In this document: positions 6,759 through 13,635 of the stretch, in pieces | How the letters are laid out: each line of letters opens with the position of its first letter | Position numbering within the stretch: position 1 is the first letter of the stretch | From: CAG-791 sp963591995 | Lineage (GTDB): Bacteria; Bacillota; Clostridia; Lachnospirales; Lachnospiraceae | Assembly (NCBI GenBank): GCA_963591995.1 | Contig: CAVAUJ010000052.1 | Location: 1-17,600 of the forward strand | Reading direction: 5' to 3' | DNA: 17,600 bases | Notes under the pieces: model-generated | What the model was told of the DNA's origin: nothing | Databases searched by the model: none | The model's input: only the letters and a program-made list of their open reading frames with translations | Program-made: the position numbers and the translations under genes

Positions 6759-8239
6759 ATCTGGCAATTCGTGTCTACGACACCATTCAGCAATATCATA
6801 TGATTGACGCCGGTGACCGGATCATCGTCGGCGTTTCCGGCGGCGCGGATTCCATCTGCCTGCTCCATGTCCTCAGGGAGCTGCAGGGCAGACTGCAGAT
6901 GGAACTCCGCGCCGTTCATGTTCATCATGGACTGCGCGAGACGGCAGAGCGCGATGCACGCTATACGAAGGCCTGCTGCGAGGCGTGGGGGATTCCGCTG
7001 CGCATCGTCTACGCGGATGTCCGGAGAGAGGCGGCCGAACGCAAACAAGGCCTGGAGGAAACCGGACGCGAGATCCGCTATGCCGTCATGAAGGAGGAAT
7101 GCGGCGTTTGGAAGGAACAAGCGCGGAAGGAGACGGAGAAAGAGGCGGAGAAGAAGACGGNNNNNNNNNNNNNGAAGGGTCCGGATGCAGGAAGGTTCCG
7201 GATCGCCGTTGCCCACCACCGGGAGGATTGTGCGGAGACGGTTCTCCTCAATCTCTGCAGAGGAAGCTCCCTCTCGGGGCTTGCCGGAATCCGGGGTGCA
7301 AGAGAAGAGATCATCCGCCCGCTGATCGACTGCAGCCGGCAGGACATCGAGGAATACCTGCGGAAACGGGGCATTGCCTGGTGTACGGACGAGACGAATG
7401 CGAATCCCGGTTATACACGGAATTATCTGCGGGGCGTGATCCTGCCCGGATTAAAGGAGCACGTGAACAGCAAAACCGCAGAGCATATCTGCCGCACGGC
7501 GGAGGATCTGCAGGAGGCGGAGGACTTTCTGCAGCAGGAGACGCAAAAGGCCAGGATGGCCTGCCTTTGCGCAGACACAGAGGAAGTCTACAGCAGACAG
7601 CGGCTCCTTGGCCTTCACCCCTATTTAAGACGCAGAGTTCTCTATGCTGCCCTGCAGGACGCGGCGGGAGGTGCCAGAGACCTGACGTTTTCACAGGTGG
7701 AAGAGATGGAGAAGCTGCTGGAGGGGACCGGTACATCCTCCGTGGATCTTCCGGGAGGCCGGCAGGCACGAATGGTGTACGACCGCTTCCGGATTACAGG
7801 CCGGCAGGAGGACAACGGAAGGGAAGACGGAGACGGTGCACCGCTGCCGATGACACCGGAAGCCTATGCGGCACGCGTCTTTGCTTTTGACGGAGATCTG
7901 ACGAAGATCCCCCGGGGCGCATATACGAAATGGTTCGACTATGATAAAATAGGGCAGTTTCCGACATTTCGGACAAGGCAGCAGGGGGATCGGATGGCCG
8001 TCGCTGCGGAGGCACACAAGAAACTGACACGGATTATGGTAGACCGGAAGATTCCGGCTGCGCTGCGTGCGGGAATCGTCCTGCCTGCGGCAGGACATGA
8101 AATCCTGTGGATGCCGGGAGGACCGGTGCACCGGGAATACCTGATCACAGAGGGAACGAGAACCGTTCTGGAGCTGCGGCTGCGTGAGAACGGATTCGAT
8201 GACGGAGGGAAGGAATGGACGAGAAGATCACAGTGCTGA
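6755..8239 (+). CDS. tilS: tRNA(Ile)-lysidine synthetase
   Basis: A roughly 494-residue N-type ATP pyrophosphatase that converts the wobble cytidine of the tRNA-Ile CAU anticodon to lysidine, an essential change that sets Met/Ile decoding. The PP-loop SGGADS is at residues 28-33. The HHREDCAETVLLNLCRGSSLSGLAGI region and the linker and C-terminal domains follow. Start ATG 6755 overlaps the preceding stop (ATGA). Residues about 136-140 are unknown because of 13 undetermined bases (7161-7173) in a Lys/Glu-rich insert between RYAVMKEE and FRIAVAHH. The same frame is open on both sides of the gap, so the gene appears intact. The last 25 bases overlap hpt. tilS next to hpt and ftsH is the classic Firmicutes arrangement. 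Confidence 0.92.
   Translation: MNLAIRVYDTIQQYHMIDAGDRIIVGVSGGADSICLLHVLRELQGRLQMELRAVHVHHGLRETAERDARYTKACCEAWGIPLRIVYADVRREAAERKQGLEETGREIRYAVMKEECGVWKEQARKETEKEAEKKTXXXXXKGPDAGRFRIAVAHHREDCAETVLLNLCRGSSLSGLAGIRGAREEIIRPLIDCSRQDIEEYLRKRGIAWCTDETNANPGYTRNYLRGVILPGLKEHVNSKTAEHICRTAEDLQEAEDFLQQETQKARMACLCADTEEVYSRQRLLGLHPYLRRRVLYAALQDAAGGARDLTFSQVEEMEKLLEGTGTSSVDLPGGRQARMVYDRFRITGRQEDNGREDGDGAPLPMTPEAYAARVFAFDGDLTKIPRGAYTKWFDYDKIGQFPTFRTRQQGDRMAVAAEAHKKLTRIMVDRKIPAALRAGIVLPAAGHEILWMPGGPVHREYLITEGTRTVLELRLRENGFDDGGKEWTRRSQC
7161..7173. other. Run of 13 undetermined bases
   Basis: Thirteen n follow a purine-only-like, GAG/AAG-rich stretch (about 7121-7160) inside tilS. The reading frame is preserved across it if the length is taken literally. 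It probably marks an unresolved low-complexity or repeat segment. Confidence 0.99.
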
Positions 8240-8736
8240 TTCCGGAGGATGAGATCGACCGGAGAATCCGGGAGCTGGCGGCAGAGATTTCCCGTGACTA
8301 CGCGGGACGGAAGATCCGCATGGTGGGAATCCTGAAGGGAGCGAGCTTTTTCATGTGTGAGCTGGCCAAGCGTGTTACGGTGCCGGTTTCCATTGATTTC
8401 ATGCAGGTTTCCAGCTACGGCGGAGCCACGGAATCCACAGGAACCGTCCGCATCCGCAAGGACCTGGACGATTCCATCGAGGGACTGGATGTCATTATTG
8501 TGGAGGATATCGTGGACTCCGGGCGGACGCTGGCCTTCCTGGGCAATTTCCTCAGGAGCAAAGGCGCGGCGAGCATCCGGTATTGCACGCTTCTGGACAA
8601 GCCGGAACGGCGTGTCGTGGATTTGAAGGCGGATTACTACGGCTTCGCGGTGCCCGATAAATTCGTGGTGGGCTACGGCATGGATTATGATCAGGAATAC
8701 CGCAACCTTCCCTACATCGGTGTGGTAGAGCAATAA
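8215..8736 (+). CDS. hpt: Hypoxanthine phosphoribosyltransferase
   Basis: A 173-residue purine salvage enzyme that joins hypoxanthine (and usually guanine) to PRPP to make IMP (or GMP). The PRPP-binding motif VIIVEDIVDSGRT lies at residues 93-105, with the acidic pair Glu97-Asp98 and Asp101 as the expected catalytic base. The N-terminal substrate loop GILKGASFFMCEL and the C-terminal VGYGMDYDQEYRNLPYIGVV are typical of bacterial HPRT. ATG 8215 lies inside the 3' end of tilS and is preceded by GGAGGG (8204-8209) with a 5-base gap. The 25-base overlap implies translational coupling. In Bacillus HprT also cooperates with TilS in regulating ftsH; that is known there and not shown here. Confidence 0.95.
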   Translation: MDEKITVLIPEDEIDRRIRELAAEISRDYAGRKIRMVGILKGASFFMCELAKRVTVPVSIDFMQVSSYGGATESTGTVRIRKDLDDSIEGLDVIIVEDIVDSGRTLAFLGNFLRSKGAASIRYCTLLDKPERRVVDLKADYYGFAVPDKFVVGYGMDYDQEYRNLPYIGVVEQ

Positions 8737-8738
8737 GA

Positions 8739-8756
8739 GCTGCGCGCAAGCGCTGC
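8739..8756 (+). other. GCAA-capped hairpin before ftsH
   Basis: GCGC (8742-8745) and GCGC (8750-8753) enclose a GCAA tetraloop, extended by GC/GC pairs across a T-T mismatch. It lies between the hpt stop and the ftsH ribosome binding site and has no T-tract, so it is not a terminator. It may stabilise or shape the ftsH translation start region. Confidence 0.4.
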
Positions 8757-8769
8757 AGAAAGGAATTCC

Positions 8770-10602
8770 TTGGATAACGAGAACAGAAATGCAGGACCCC
8801 GCCTGTTCATGTGCCTGCTGCTCTTCATGGCGATCTTTGCGCTGATGCAGTTCGCAAGGAGCGGCTACGGGCAGGGACAGAGCGATTACACGCAGGAAGC
8901 CTTTGAGCAGGATCTGGCGGACGGGAAGGTGGCGGCCGTTGCGATTACGCCCAATCAGGAGACCCCCACGGGATATGCCGAGGTATCGCTGAAGGACGGA
9001 ACGGATGAGATCCTGTATGCCACCGATGTCACAAAGGTGGAGACCATAACCCGAGAGGGCGGAATCGTCCCGGAGATCAATGACATCCCGCGGCAGAGCT
9101 GGTTTGTGACCAGCGTGCTGCCGCTCCTCATCGTCGGCGCGCTGTGCGTCTTCTTCTACTATCTGATCAGTATGCAGCAGATGGGCGGCGGGACCAATGC
9201 GAAAATGATGAACTTCGGCAGGAGCAGAGCACAGCTTGCCGATGAGAAGAATCCGGTGACCTTTCAGGATGTGGCCGGCCTTCACGAGGAAAAGGACGAT
9301 CTGGAGGAGATTGTGGATTTCCTGAAAGCGCCGGAGAAATACACGGCACTGGGTGCCAGAATTCCCAAGGGTGTTCTGCTGGAGGGAGCGCCCGGAACCG
9401 GCAAAACGCTGCTCGCAAAGGCAGTGGCCGGCGAGGCGGGGGTTCCGTTTTATTCCATTTCCGGATCAGACTTCGTGGAGATGTTCGTGGGAGTCGGTGC
9501 GAGCCGCGTCCGCGACATGTTCGCAGAGGCCAAGCGCAACTGCCCCTGCATTGTTTTCATTGATGAGATTGACGCGGTGGCAAGGCGCAGAGGAACCGGA
9601 CTCGGCGGCGGCCACGATGAGAGAGAGCAGACGCTGAACCAGCTGCTGGTGGAGATGGACGGCTTCGGTGTCAACGAGGGCATCATTGTTATGGCGGCCA
9701 CGAACCGTGCGGACATCCTCGATCCCGCCATTTTGCGCCCGGGGCGCTTTGACCGCAAAATCACGGTGGCGCGTCCGGATGTCAAGGGTCGCGAGGAAAT
9801 TCTGGAGGTTCATGCCAGAACCAAGCCGTTGGGGGATGATGTAAATCTGAAGGAAATCGCGCAGACCACTGCCGGCTTCTCCGGAGCAGATCTGGAGAAT
9901 CTGCTCAATGAGGCGGCCATCCGCGCCGCCAAGGAGGATCGGAAGTTCATTCGCCAGAAGGACATTCAGAGCTCCTTCATCAAGGTGGGCCTGGGTGCGG
10001 AGAAAAAGAGCCGCATCATTTCGGACAAGGAGAAGCGGATCACCGCTTATCACGAGAGCGGTCATGCCATCCTGTTCCACGAGCTGGAGGATGTGGGACC
10101 GGTGTATACGGTATCGATCATCCCCACGGGTGTCGGTGCGGCGGGCTATACCATGCCGCTGCCGTCCAAGGATGAGATGTTCGCGACAAGAGGGCAAATG
10201 CTCCATGAGATCATGGTGGACTTCGGCGGGCGGATTGCAGAGGAATTGATTCTGGACGACATTACGACCGGAGCCTCGAACGACATCCAACGGGCCACGG
10301 CCACGGCCCGCAGCATGGTGACCAGATACGGCATGAGCGCCAGCATCGGCACCATCAATTACCAGCAGCAGGAAGAGGATGTGTTCCTGGGCTACGATCT
10401 GGGACACAACTCCCGCAACAGCGAATACATTGCCGGTGAGATCGACAAAGAGGTGAAGGCCATCATCGATCGCTGCTACCAGGAGGCCAAAGAGATCATC
10501 ATGCGCCACGAGAAGGTGCTGCACGCGAGCGCCGCGCTCCTTCTGGAGAAGGAGAAGATCAGCGGGGAAGAGTTCGACGCTCTGTTTGCAGAGGAGGCAT
10601 AA
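8770..10602 (+). CDS. ftsH: ATP-dependent zinc metalloprotease FtsH
   Basis: A 610-residue membrane-anchored AAA+ protease that degrades misfolded membrane proteins and selected regulators. Domains in order: first membrane segment (about 12-28), an extracytoplasmic domain of about 80 residues, second membrane segment (about 113-135), AAA+ module with Walker A GAPGTGKT (206-213), Walker B IVFIDE (261-266) and second region of homology ATNRADILDPAILRPGRFD, then the peptidase domain with the zinc motif HESGH (428-432) and third ligand Asp505 in GASNDIQRAT. All key residues are present. The start is a TTG at 8770 with AAAGGA (8759-8764) upstream; the next ATG (8809) falls in the first membrane segment. 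It closes the hup-to-ftsH gene cluster. Confidence 0.96.
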   Translation: MDNENRNAGPRLFMCLLLFMAIFALMQFARSGYGQGQSDYTQEAFEQDLADGKVAAVAITPNQETPTGYAEVSLKDGTDEILYATDVTKVETITREGGIVPEINDIPRQSWFVTSVLPLLIVGALCVFFYYLISMQQMGGGTNAKMMNFGRSRAQLADEKNPVTFQDVAGLHEEKDDLEEIVDFLKAPEKYTALGARIPKGVLLEGAPGTGKTLLAKAVAGEAGVPFYSISGSDFVEMFVGVGASRVRDMFAEAKRNCPCIVFIDEIDAVARRRGTGLGGGHDEREQTLNQLLVEMDGFGVNEGIIVMAATNRADILDPAILRPGRFDRKITVARPDVKGREEILEVHARTKPLGDDVNLKEIAQTTAGFSGADLENLLNEAAIRAAKEDRKFIRQKDIQSSFIKVGLGAEKKSRIISDKEKRITAYHESGHAILFHELEDVGPVYTVSIIPTGVGAAGYTMPLPSKDEMFATRGQMLHEIMVDFGGRIAEELILDDITTGASNDIQRATATARSMVTRYGMSASIGTINYQQQEEDVFLGYDLGHNSRNSEYIAGEIDKEVKAIIDRCYQEAKEIIMRHEKVLHASAALLLEKEKISGEEFDALFAEEA

Positions 10603-10621
10603 GGAGTTCAAAGAAAAACTC

Positions 10622-10645
10622 ACAAAAAAGCAGCTTTGTTTTTGT
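10622..10645 (+). terminator. Weak A/T-rich hairpin after ftsH
   Basis: A tract at 10622-10629 (ACAAAAAA) can pair with the T-rich 10635-10645, with a bulge, about a short CAG loop. Only one or two G-C pairs hold it. It might be a poor terminator for ftsH; the next good one is at 10762-10795. Confidence 0.25.
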
Positions 10646-10666
10646 AAAATTCGTGCAAATGATGAA

Positions 10667-10695
10667 TTGCCGAGCAAGGGAGCACCTGCTAGTAT
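10667..10695 (+). promoter_or_regulatory. Candidate extended -10 promoter for a small RNA
   Basis: TTGCCG (10667-10672) is followed after 17 bases by TAGTAT (10690-10695). A TG one base upstream of the -10 (10687-10688) makes an extended -10. Each hexamer matches 4 of 6 consensus positions. Transcription would start near 10702. A 12-base perfect palindrome overlaps the -10. Confidence 0.4.
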
Positions 10696-10700
10696 ACTAG
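10689..10700. promoter_or_regulatory. Palindrome CTAGTATACTAG, possible operator
   Basis: A perfect 12-base inverted repeat covers the -10 box and the bases before the expected start of the candidate small RNA. A repressor bound here would block the promoter. The shape (central TATA-like core, symmetric arms) resembles GntR-type operators in general form only; no regulator is identified. Confidence 0.3.
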
Positions 10701-10701
10701 T

Positions 10702-10795
10702 TGTAACCCCCCAATACATTATAAGTTTTGCTATACCCCCATAAGAAGTTTCAGCTTCTCGAAAACGACGGTCTCCCCCAAGTGCCGTCGTTTTT
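10702..10795 (+). ncRNA. Candidate C-rich small regulatory RNA
   Basis: About 94 bases run from the extended -10 promoter to an intrinsic terminator, with no open reading frame worth noting. Three C-runs stand out in an otherwise A/T-rich gap: C6 at 10707-10712, C5 at 10736-10740 and C5 at 10775-10779. The first two lie in apparently unpaired RNA; the third (CTCCCCC) sits in the terminator loop. An AGAAG/CTTCT hairpin (10744-10759) lies between. Exposed C-rich motifs, including one in the terminator loop, are the known seed design of Gram-positive small RNAs that cover purine-rich ribosome binding sites (Listeria LhrC, Staphylococcus RsaE class). The same bases could instead be a leader of fba or the ftsH 3' end. 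Confidence 0.35.
10762..10795 (+). terminator. Intrinsic terminator with C-rich loop
   Basis: AAAACGACGG (10762-10771) pairs perfectly with CCGTCGTTTT (10785-10794) around a 13-base loop containing CTCCCCC, and the T-tract continues to 10795. The A-tract on the 5' side means it could also act in the other direction. It separates ftsH (and any small RNA) from the fba promoter 26 bases on. Confidence 0.85.
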
Positions 10796-10820
10796 GCGTG
10801 TCTAAAATCGCAGGACGCGC

Positions 10821-10849
10821 TTAACATTTGGATGAGACTGCGCTATAAT
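10821..10849 (+). promoter_or_regulatory. Strong promoter for fba
   Basis: TTAACA (10821-10826, 5 of 6) and a perfect TATAAT (10844-10849) are spaced by 17 bases. Transcription would start near 10856, leaving a leader of about 62 bases that includes a seven-T run at 10870-10876. No catabolite-response element was recognised around it. Confidence 0.8.
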
Positions 10850-10918
10850 TTCGACTGTAGACATTGATGTTTTTTTGTCAAACGTTGTTCTTCATTCAAA
10901 GGAAAGGTGGTATCCGTT

Positions 10919-11857
10919 ATGCCCATCGTTACAAGTACCGAGATGTTCAAGAAGGCGTATGATGGCGGTTACGCAATCGGCGCTTTCAATATCAACAACA
11001 TGGAAATTGTTCAGGCAATCACCGATGCAGCCTCCGAGCTGAAGAGCCCGGTTATCCTGCAGGCGTCTCAGGGTGCCAGAAAGTATGCGAATTCCGTATA
11101 TCTCGTGAAGCTGGTAGAGGCGGCATCGGAGTTCCATCCGGAGCTGCCGATCGTTCTGCATCTGGATCACGGTGCGGATTTTGAGACCTGCAAGGACTGC
11201 ATCGACAACGGCTTCACTTCCGTCATGATCGATTATTCCGGACATCCGTTTGCAGAGAACATCGAGGTTTCCCGCAAGGTTGCCGAGTATGCACATGAGC
11301 GCGGCGTTGTGGTAGAGGCAGAGCTCGGTACCCTGGCCGGACAGGAGGATGCTGTCTCGGTAGAGGCAGATAAGGCATTCTACACACATCCGGAAGAGGT
11401 AGAGGAATTCGTTGAGAAGACCGGCGTGGATTCTCTTGCCATCGCCATCGGAACCTCTCACGGTGCATACAAGTTCAAGCCCGGCACGAACCCGCAGCTG
11501 CGTCTGGATATTCTGGATGAGGTTGCAAAGCGTCTTCCCGGCTTCCCGATTGTGCTCCACGGCTCTTCCTCTGTTCCGCAGGAGTATGTTAAGATTATCA
11601 ACGAGAACGGCGGCAAGCTGGTGGATGCCATTGGCGTTCCGGAGGATCAGCTCCGTGAGGCAGCAAAGCGTGCGGTCTGCAAGATCAACATCGATTCCGA
11701 CCTTCGTCTTGGCCTGACGGCAGGAGTCCGCAAGCATTTTGCGGAGCATCCGGATCATTTCGATCCTCGTCAGTATCTCACCGATGGCCGCGCAAATGTA
11801 AAGGCGATCGTAGAGCATAAGATCAAGGATGTACTCGGCTCTGACAATAAGATCTGA
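10919..11857 (+). CDS. fba: Class II fructose-1,6-bisphosphate aldolase
   Basis: A 312-residue zinc-dependent aldolase that splits fructose 1,6-bisphosphate into two triose phosphates in glycolysis. The metal-binding signature HLDH is at residues 81-84, and the second signature VVEAELGTLAGQED and the phosphate-binding KINIDSDLRLG region are present. The sequence resembles the ketose-bisphosphate aldolase form common in Clostridia; closely related tagatose-bisphosphate enzymes cannot be excluded from motifs alone, but the strong private promoter fits a housekeeping glycolytic gene. A GTG at 10907 is in frame, but GGAAAGGTGG (10901-10910) lies correctly for ATG 10919. The segment MIDYSGHPFAEN differs from the more usual small residues at that loop. 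Confidence 0.93.
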   Translation: MPIVTSTEMFKKAYDGGYAIGAFNINNMEIVQAITDAASELKSPVILQASQGARKYANSVYLVKLVEAASEFHPELPIVLHLDHGADFETCKDCIDNGFTSVMIDYSGHPFAENIEVSRKVAEYAHERGVVVEAELGTLAGQEDAVSVEADKAFYTHPEEVEEFVEKTGVDSLAIAIGTSHGAYKFKPGTNPQLRLDILDEVAKRLPGFPIVLHGSSSVPQEYVKIINENGGKLVDAIGVPEDQLREAAKRAVCKINIDSDLRLGLTAGVRKHFAEHPDHFDPRQYLTDGRANVKAIVEHKIKDVLGSDNKI

Positions 11858-11886
11858 GATACCGTCGGATGAAACGATGATGAACG

Positions 11887-11920
11887 GAGGACCTGCGGCG
11901 TATGCCGCAGGTCCTCTTTT
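11887..11920 (+). terminator. Strong intrinsic terminator after fba
   Basis: A perfect 13-bp stem, GAGGACCTGCGGC (11887-11899) with GCCGCAGGTCCTC (11904-11916), has a 4-base GTAT loop and is followed by T11917-11920. The T-tract is short, so some readthrough into ptsI is possible. Confidence 0.9.
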
Positions 11921-11960
11921 GGATGGAACGAACCTTTTGGATAAAACGAATCTTTCGGAC
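11916..11960 (+). repeat. 18-base imperfect tandem repeat between fba and ptsI
   Basis: Units at 11916-11933 and 11934-11951 share CTTTTGGAT..AACGAA with three mismatches, and a third partial copy (CTTTCGGAC) covers 11952-11960. The first unit begins in the fba terminator T-tract. No convincing promoter was found in this 66-base gap. Confidence 0.7.
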
Positions 11961-11986
11961 AGTGGCACAGAACAAGAGGACAGTAA

Positions 11987-13621
11987 ATGATCACAGCATC
12001 GGGCACAGGGATTCTGGACTCCATCGCCATCGGCAGAATCCGATATTGCAGGACGAGAGAATATGCTGCTGAGGGACTCGCAGCGGGAGAGCCTGCAGCG
12101 GAACTGGAACGCTTTGAGAATGCCAGACGGGCGGTACAGCGCGAGCAGGAGGGGTTGTACCGGCAGGCGTCGCTTACCGCCGGGGAACAATATGCGGAAA
12201 TATTCCGTCTGTATTCGGAAATCCTGAACGAGGAGAGCCTGCGGAGGCGCATGCATCACCTCATTTTCGAGGAGCGTCTTTCTGCGGCAAAGGCCGTCCG
12301 GAAGTGCATGGAGGAAGTGGAGCAGCGCTTTCGGACGATGCAGGATCCCTATCTGAGGGAACGGGGAGCGGATGTTGCGGATATCAAGCATGCATTGCTG
12401 CAGAATCTGTCGGCGGGGGAGCCGGGGGAGCAATCCGGTGAAAGCGGGAACGAGCTGCAGATTCTGGCGGCGGAGGACATTACTCCGTCGGAAGCGGTTC
12501 GCCTGGATCGGAAGCGTACGGCCGGAATTGTCATGCAGAGAGGGAGCACACTGTCGCATACAGCCATTCTGGCCAGATCCACAAATCTTCCTGCCCTGGT
12601 CCGTTGCGAAGAGCTCTCCGAGGAATGGGACGGCAGACTTGCCATTCTGGACGAAAGAAGCGGGCGGCTTTACGTGGATCCCGACGCAGAATTTCTCGCC
12701 GGTATGCAGAAGGAACAGGAGAAACGGAGGATTTGCACAGAAGAGCTCCGGAAGCTTCGAACGAGCCCCAGCGTCACGCTGGACGGAACAAAGGTTGCCG
12801 TCTGTGCGAACATTGCGGTGCCGGGAGATGTAAAGGCTGCCATGGAGAACGGGGCGGAGGCCATCGGGCTGTTCCGATCGGAATTCCTTTATCTGAATGC
12901 GGACAGAGAGCCGACGGAGGAGGAACAGCTGCAGGGATACCGCAGGGTACTCGAAGCCGCTGCGCCCAAACGCGTGGTCATCCGGACCTTTGACATCGGG
13001 GCAGATAAAACAGCTCCCTATCTGCACTTGCAGCAGGAGGAAAATCCGGCATTGGGCTGCCGCGCCATAAGACTGGGGTTGGAGAGAAAGGATATGTTCC
13101 GGCGTCAGATCCGTGCGCTGCTGCGCGCTTCGGTATACGGACAGCTGGAGATCGTGCTTCCCATGATAACGGATGTCTGGGAGGTGCGGGAAATCAGGCA
13201 GCTGTTCGCCCTCTGCCGCGAGGAACTGGAGGCAGAGGGGATCCCGATGGCCGCAAGCATTCCTCTCGGCATTCTGATCGAGACACCGGCTGCGGCCCTG
13301 TGTGCGGAGGAGCTGGCGGCGGAGGCAGATTTTTTCTCCATAGGAACGAATGATCTGGCACAATATACCTGTGCGGCAGATCGCCAGAACCCGGGAGTGG
13401 AAAGATTCTTCAACCCGGTTCATCCTGCGGTGCTGCGGCAGATTCGGATGAGCGTGCAGGCGGCAAAGGCGCACGGAATCCGCGCAGGAATCTGCGGGGA
13501 AATGGCGGGGAACCTGCAGGTTACGGAAATGCTGCTGCGCATGGGCGTTGATGAGCTGTCGGTGAATCCGGCCATGATCCTGCCGCTGAGGAGTCAGATT
13601 CGGAAAATGAGGCTGCAGTAA
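11987..13621 (+). CDS. ptsI: PTS enzyme I (phosphoenolpyruvate-protein phosphotransferase)
   Basis: A 544-residue cytoplasmic enzyme that takes phosphate from PEP and passes it to HPr. The N-terminal HPr-binding and phosphohistidine domains include RGSTLSHTAILARS with the phosphorylated histidine at His191. The C-terminal PEP-binding barrel includes GLFRSEFLY, GAEAIG, FFSIGTNDLAQYT and the catalytic cysteine Cys503 in GICGEMAGN, followed by DELSVNPAMI. It is slightly shorter than many family members but no motif is missing. ATG 11987 follows AGAGGA (11975-11980) by 6 bases. It sits behind fba instead of ptsH, which is at 147-410 in this window. Confidence 0.94.
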   Translation: MITASGTGILDSIAIGRIRYCRTREYAAEGLAAGEPAAELERFENARRAVQREQEGLYRQASLTAGEQYAEIFRLYSEILNEESLRRRMHHLIFEERLSAAKAVRKCMEEVEQRFRTMQDPYLRERGADVADIKHALLQNLSAGEPGEQSGESGNELQILAAEDITPSEAVRLDRKRTAGIVMQRGSTLSHTAILARSTNLPALVRCEELSEEWDGRLAILDERSGRLYVDPDAEFLAGMQKEQEKRRICTEELRKLRTSPSVTLDGTKVAVCANIAVPGDVKAAMENGAEAIGLFRSEFLYLNADREPTEEEQLQGYRRVLEAAAPKRVVIRTFDIGADKTAPYLHLQQEENPALGCRAIRLGLERKDMFRRQIRALLRASVYGQLEIVLPMITDVWEVREIRQLFALCREELEAEGIPMAASIPLGILIETPAAALCAEELAAEADFFSIGTNDLAQYTCAADRQNPGVERFFNPVHPAVLRQIRMSVQAAKAHGIRAGICGEMAGNLQVTEMLLRMGVDELSVNPAMILPLRSQIRKMRLQ

Positions 13622-13635
13622 AGGAGAAAACGGAT

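Noticed and set aside
7161..7173. tilS as a broken pseudogene because of the undetermined bases
   Set aside because: The same frame is open before and after the gap, and motifs on both sides are intact; the gene is also essential in bacteria that use it.
10892..13474. An 860-codon open frame on the minus strand opposite fba and ptsI
   Set aside because: It lies entirely opposite two genes with intact family motifs. It has no recognisable domain, its composition looks like codon-bias mirroring, and it is not preceded by a promoter and ribosome binding site.
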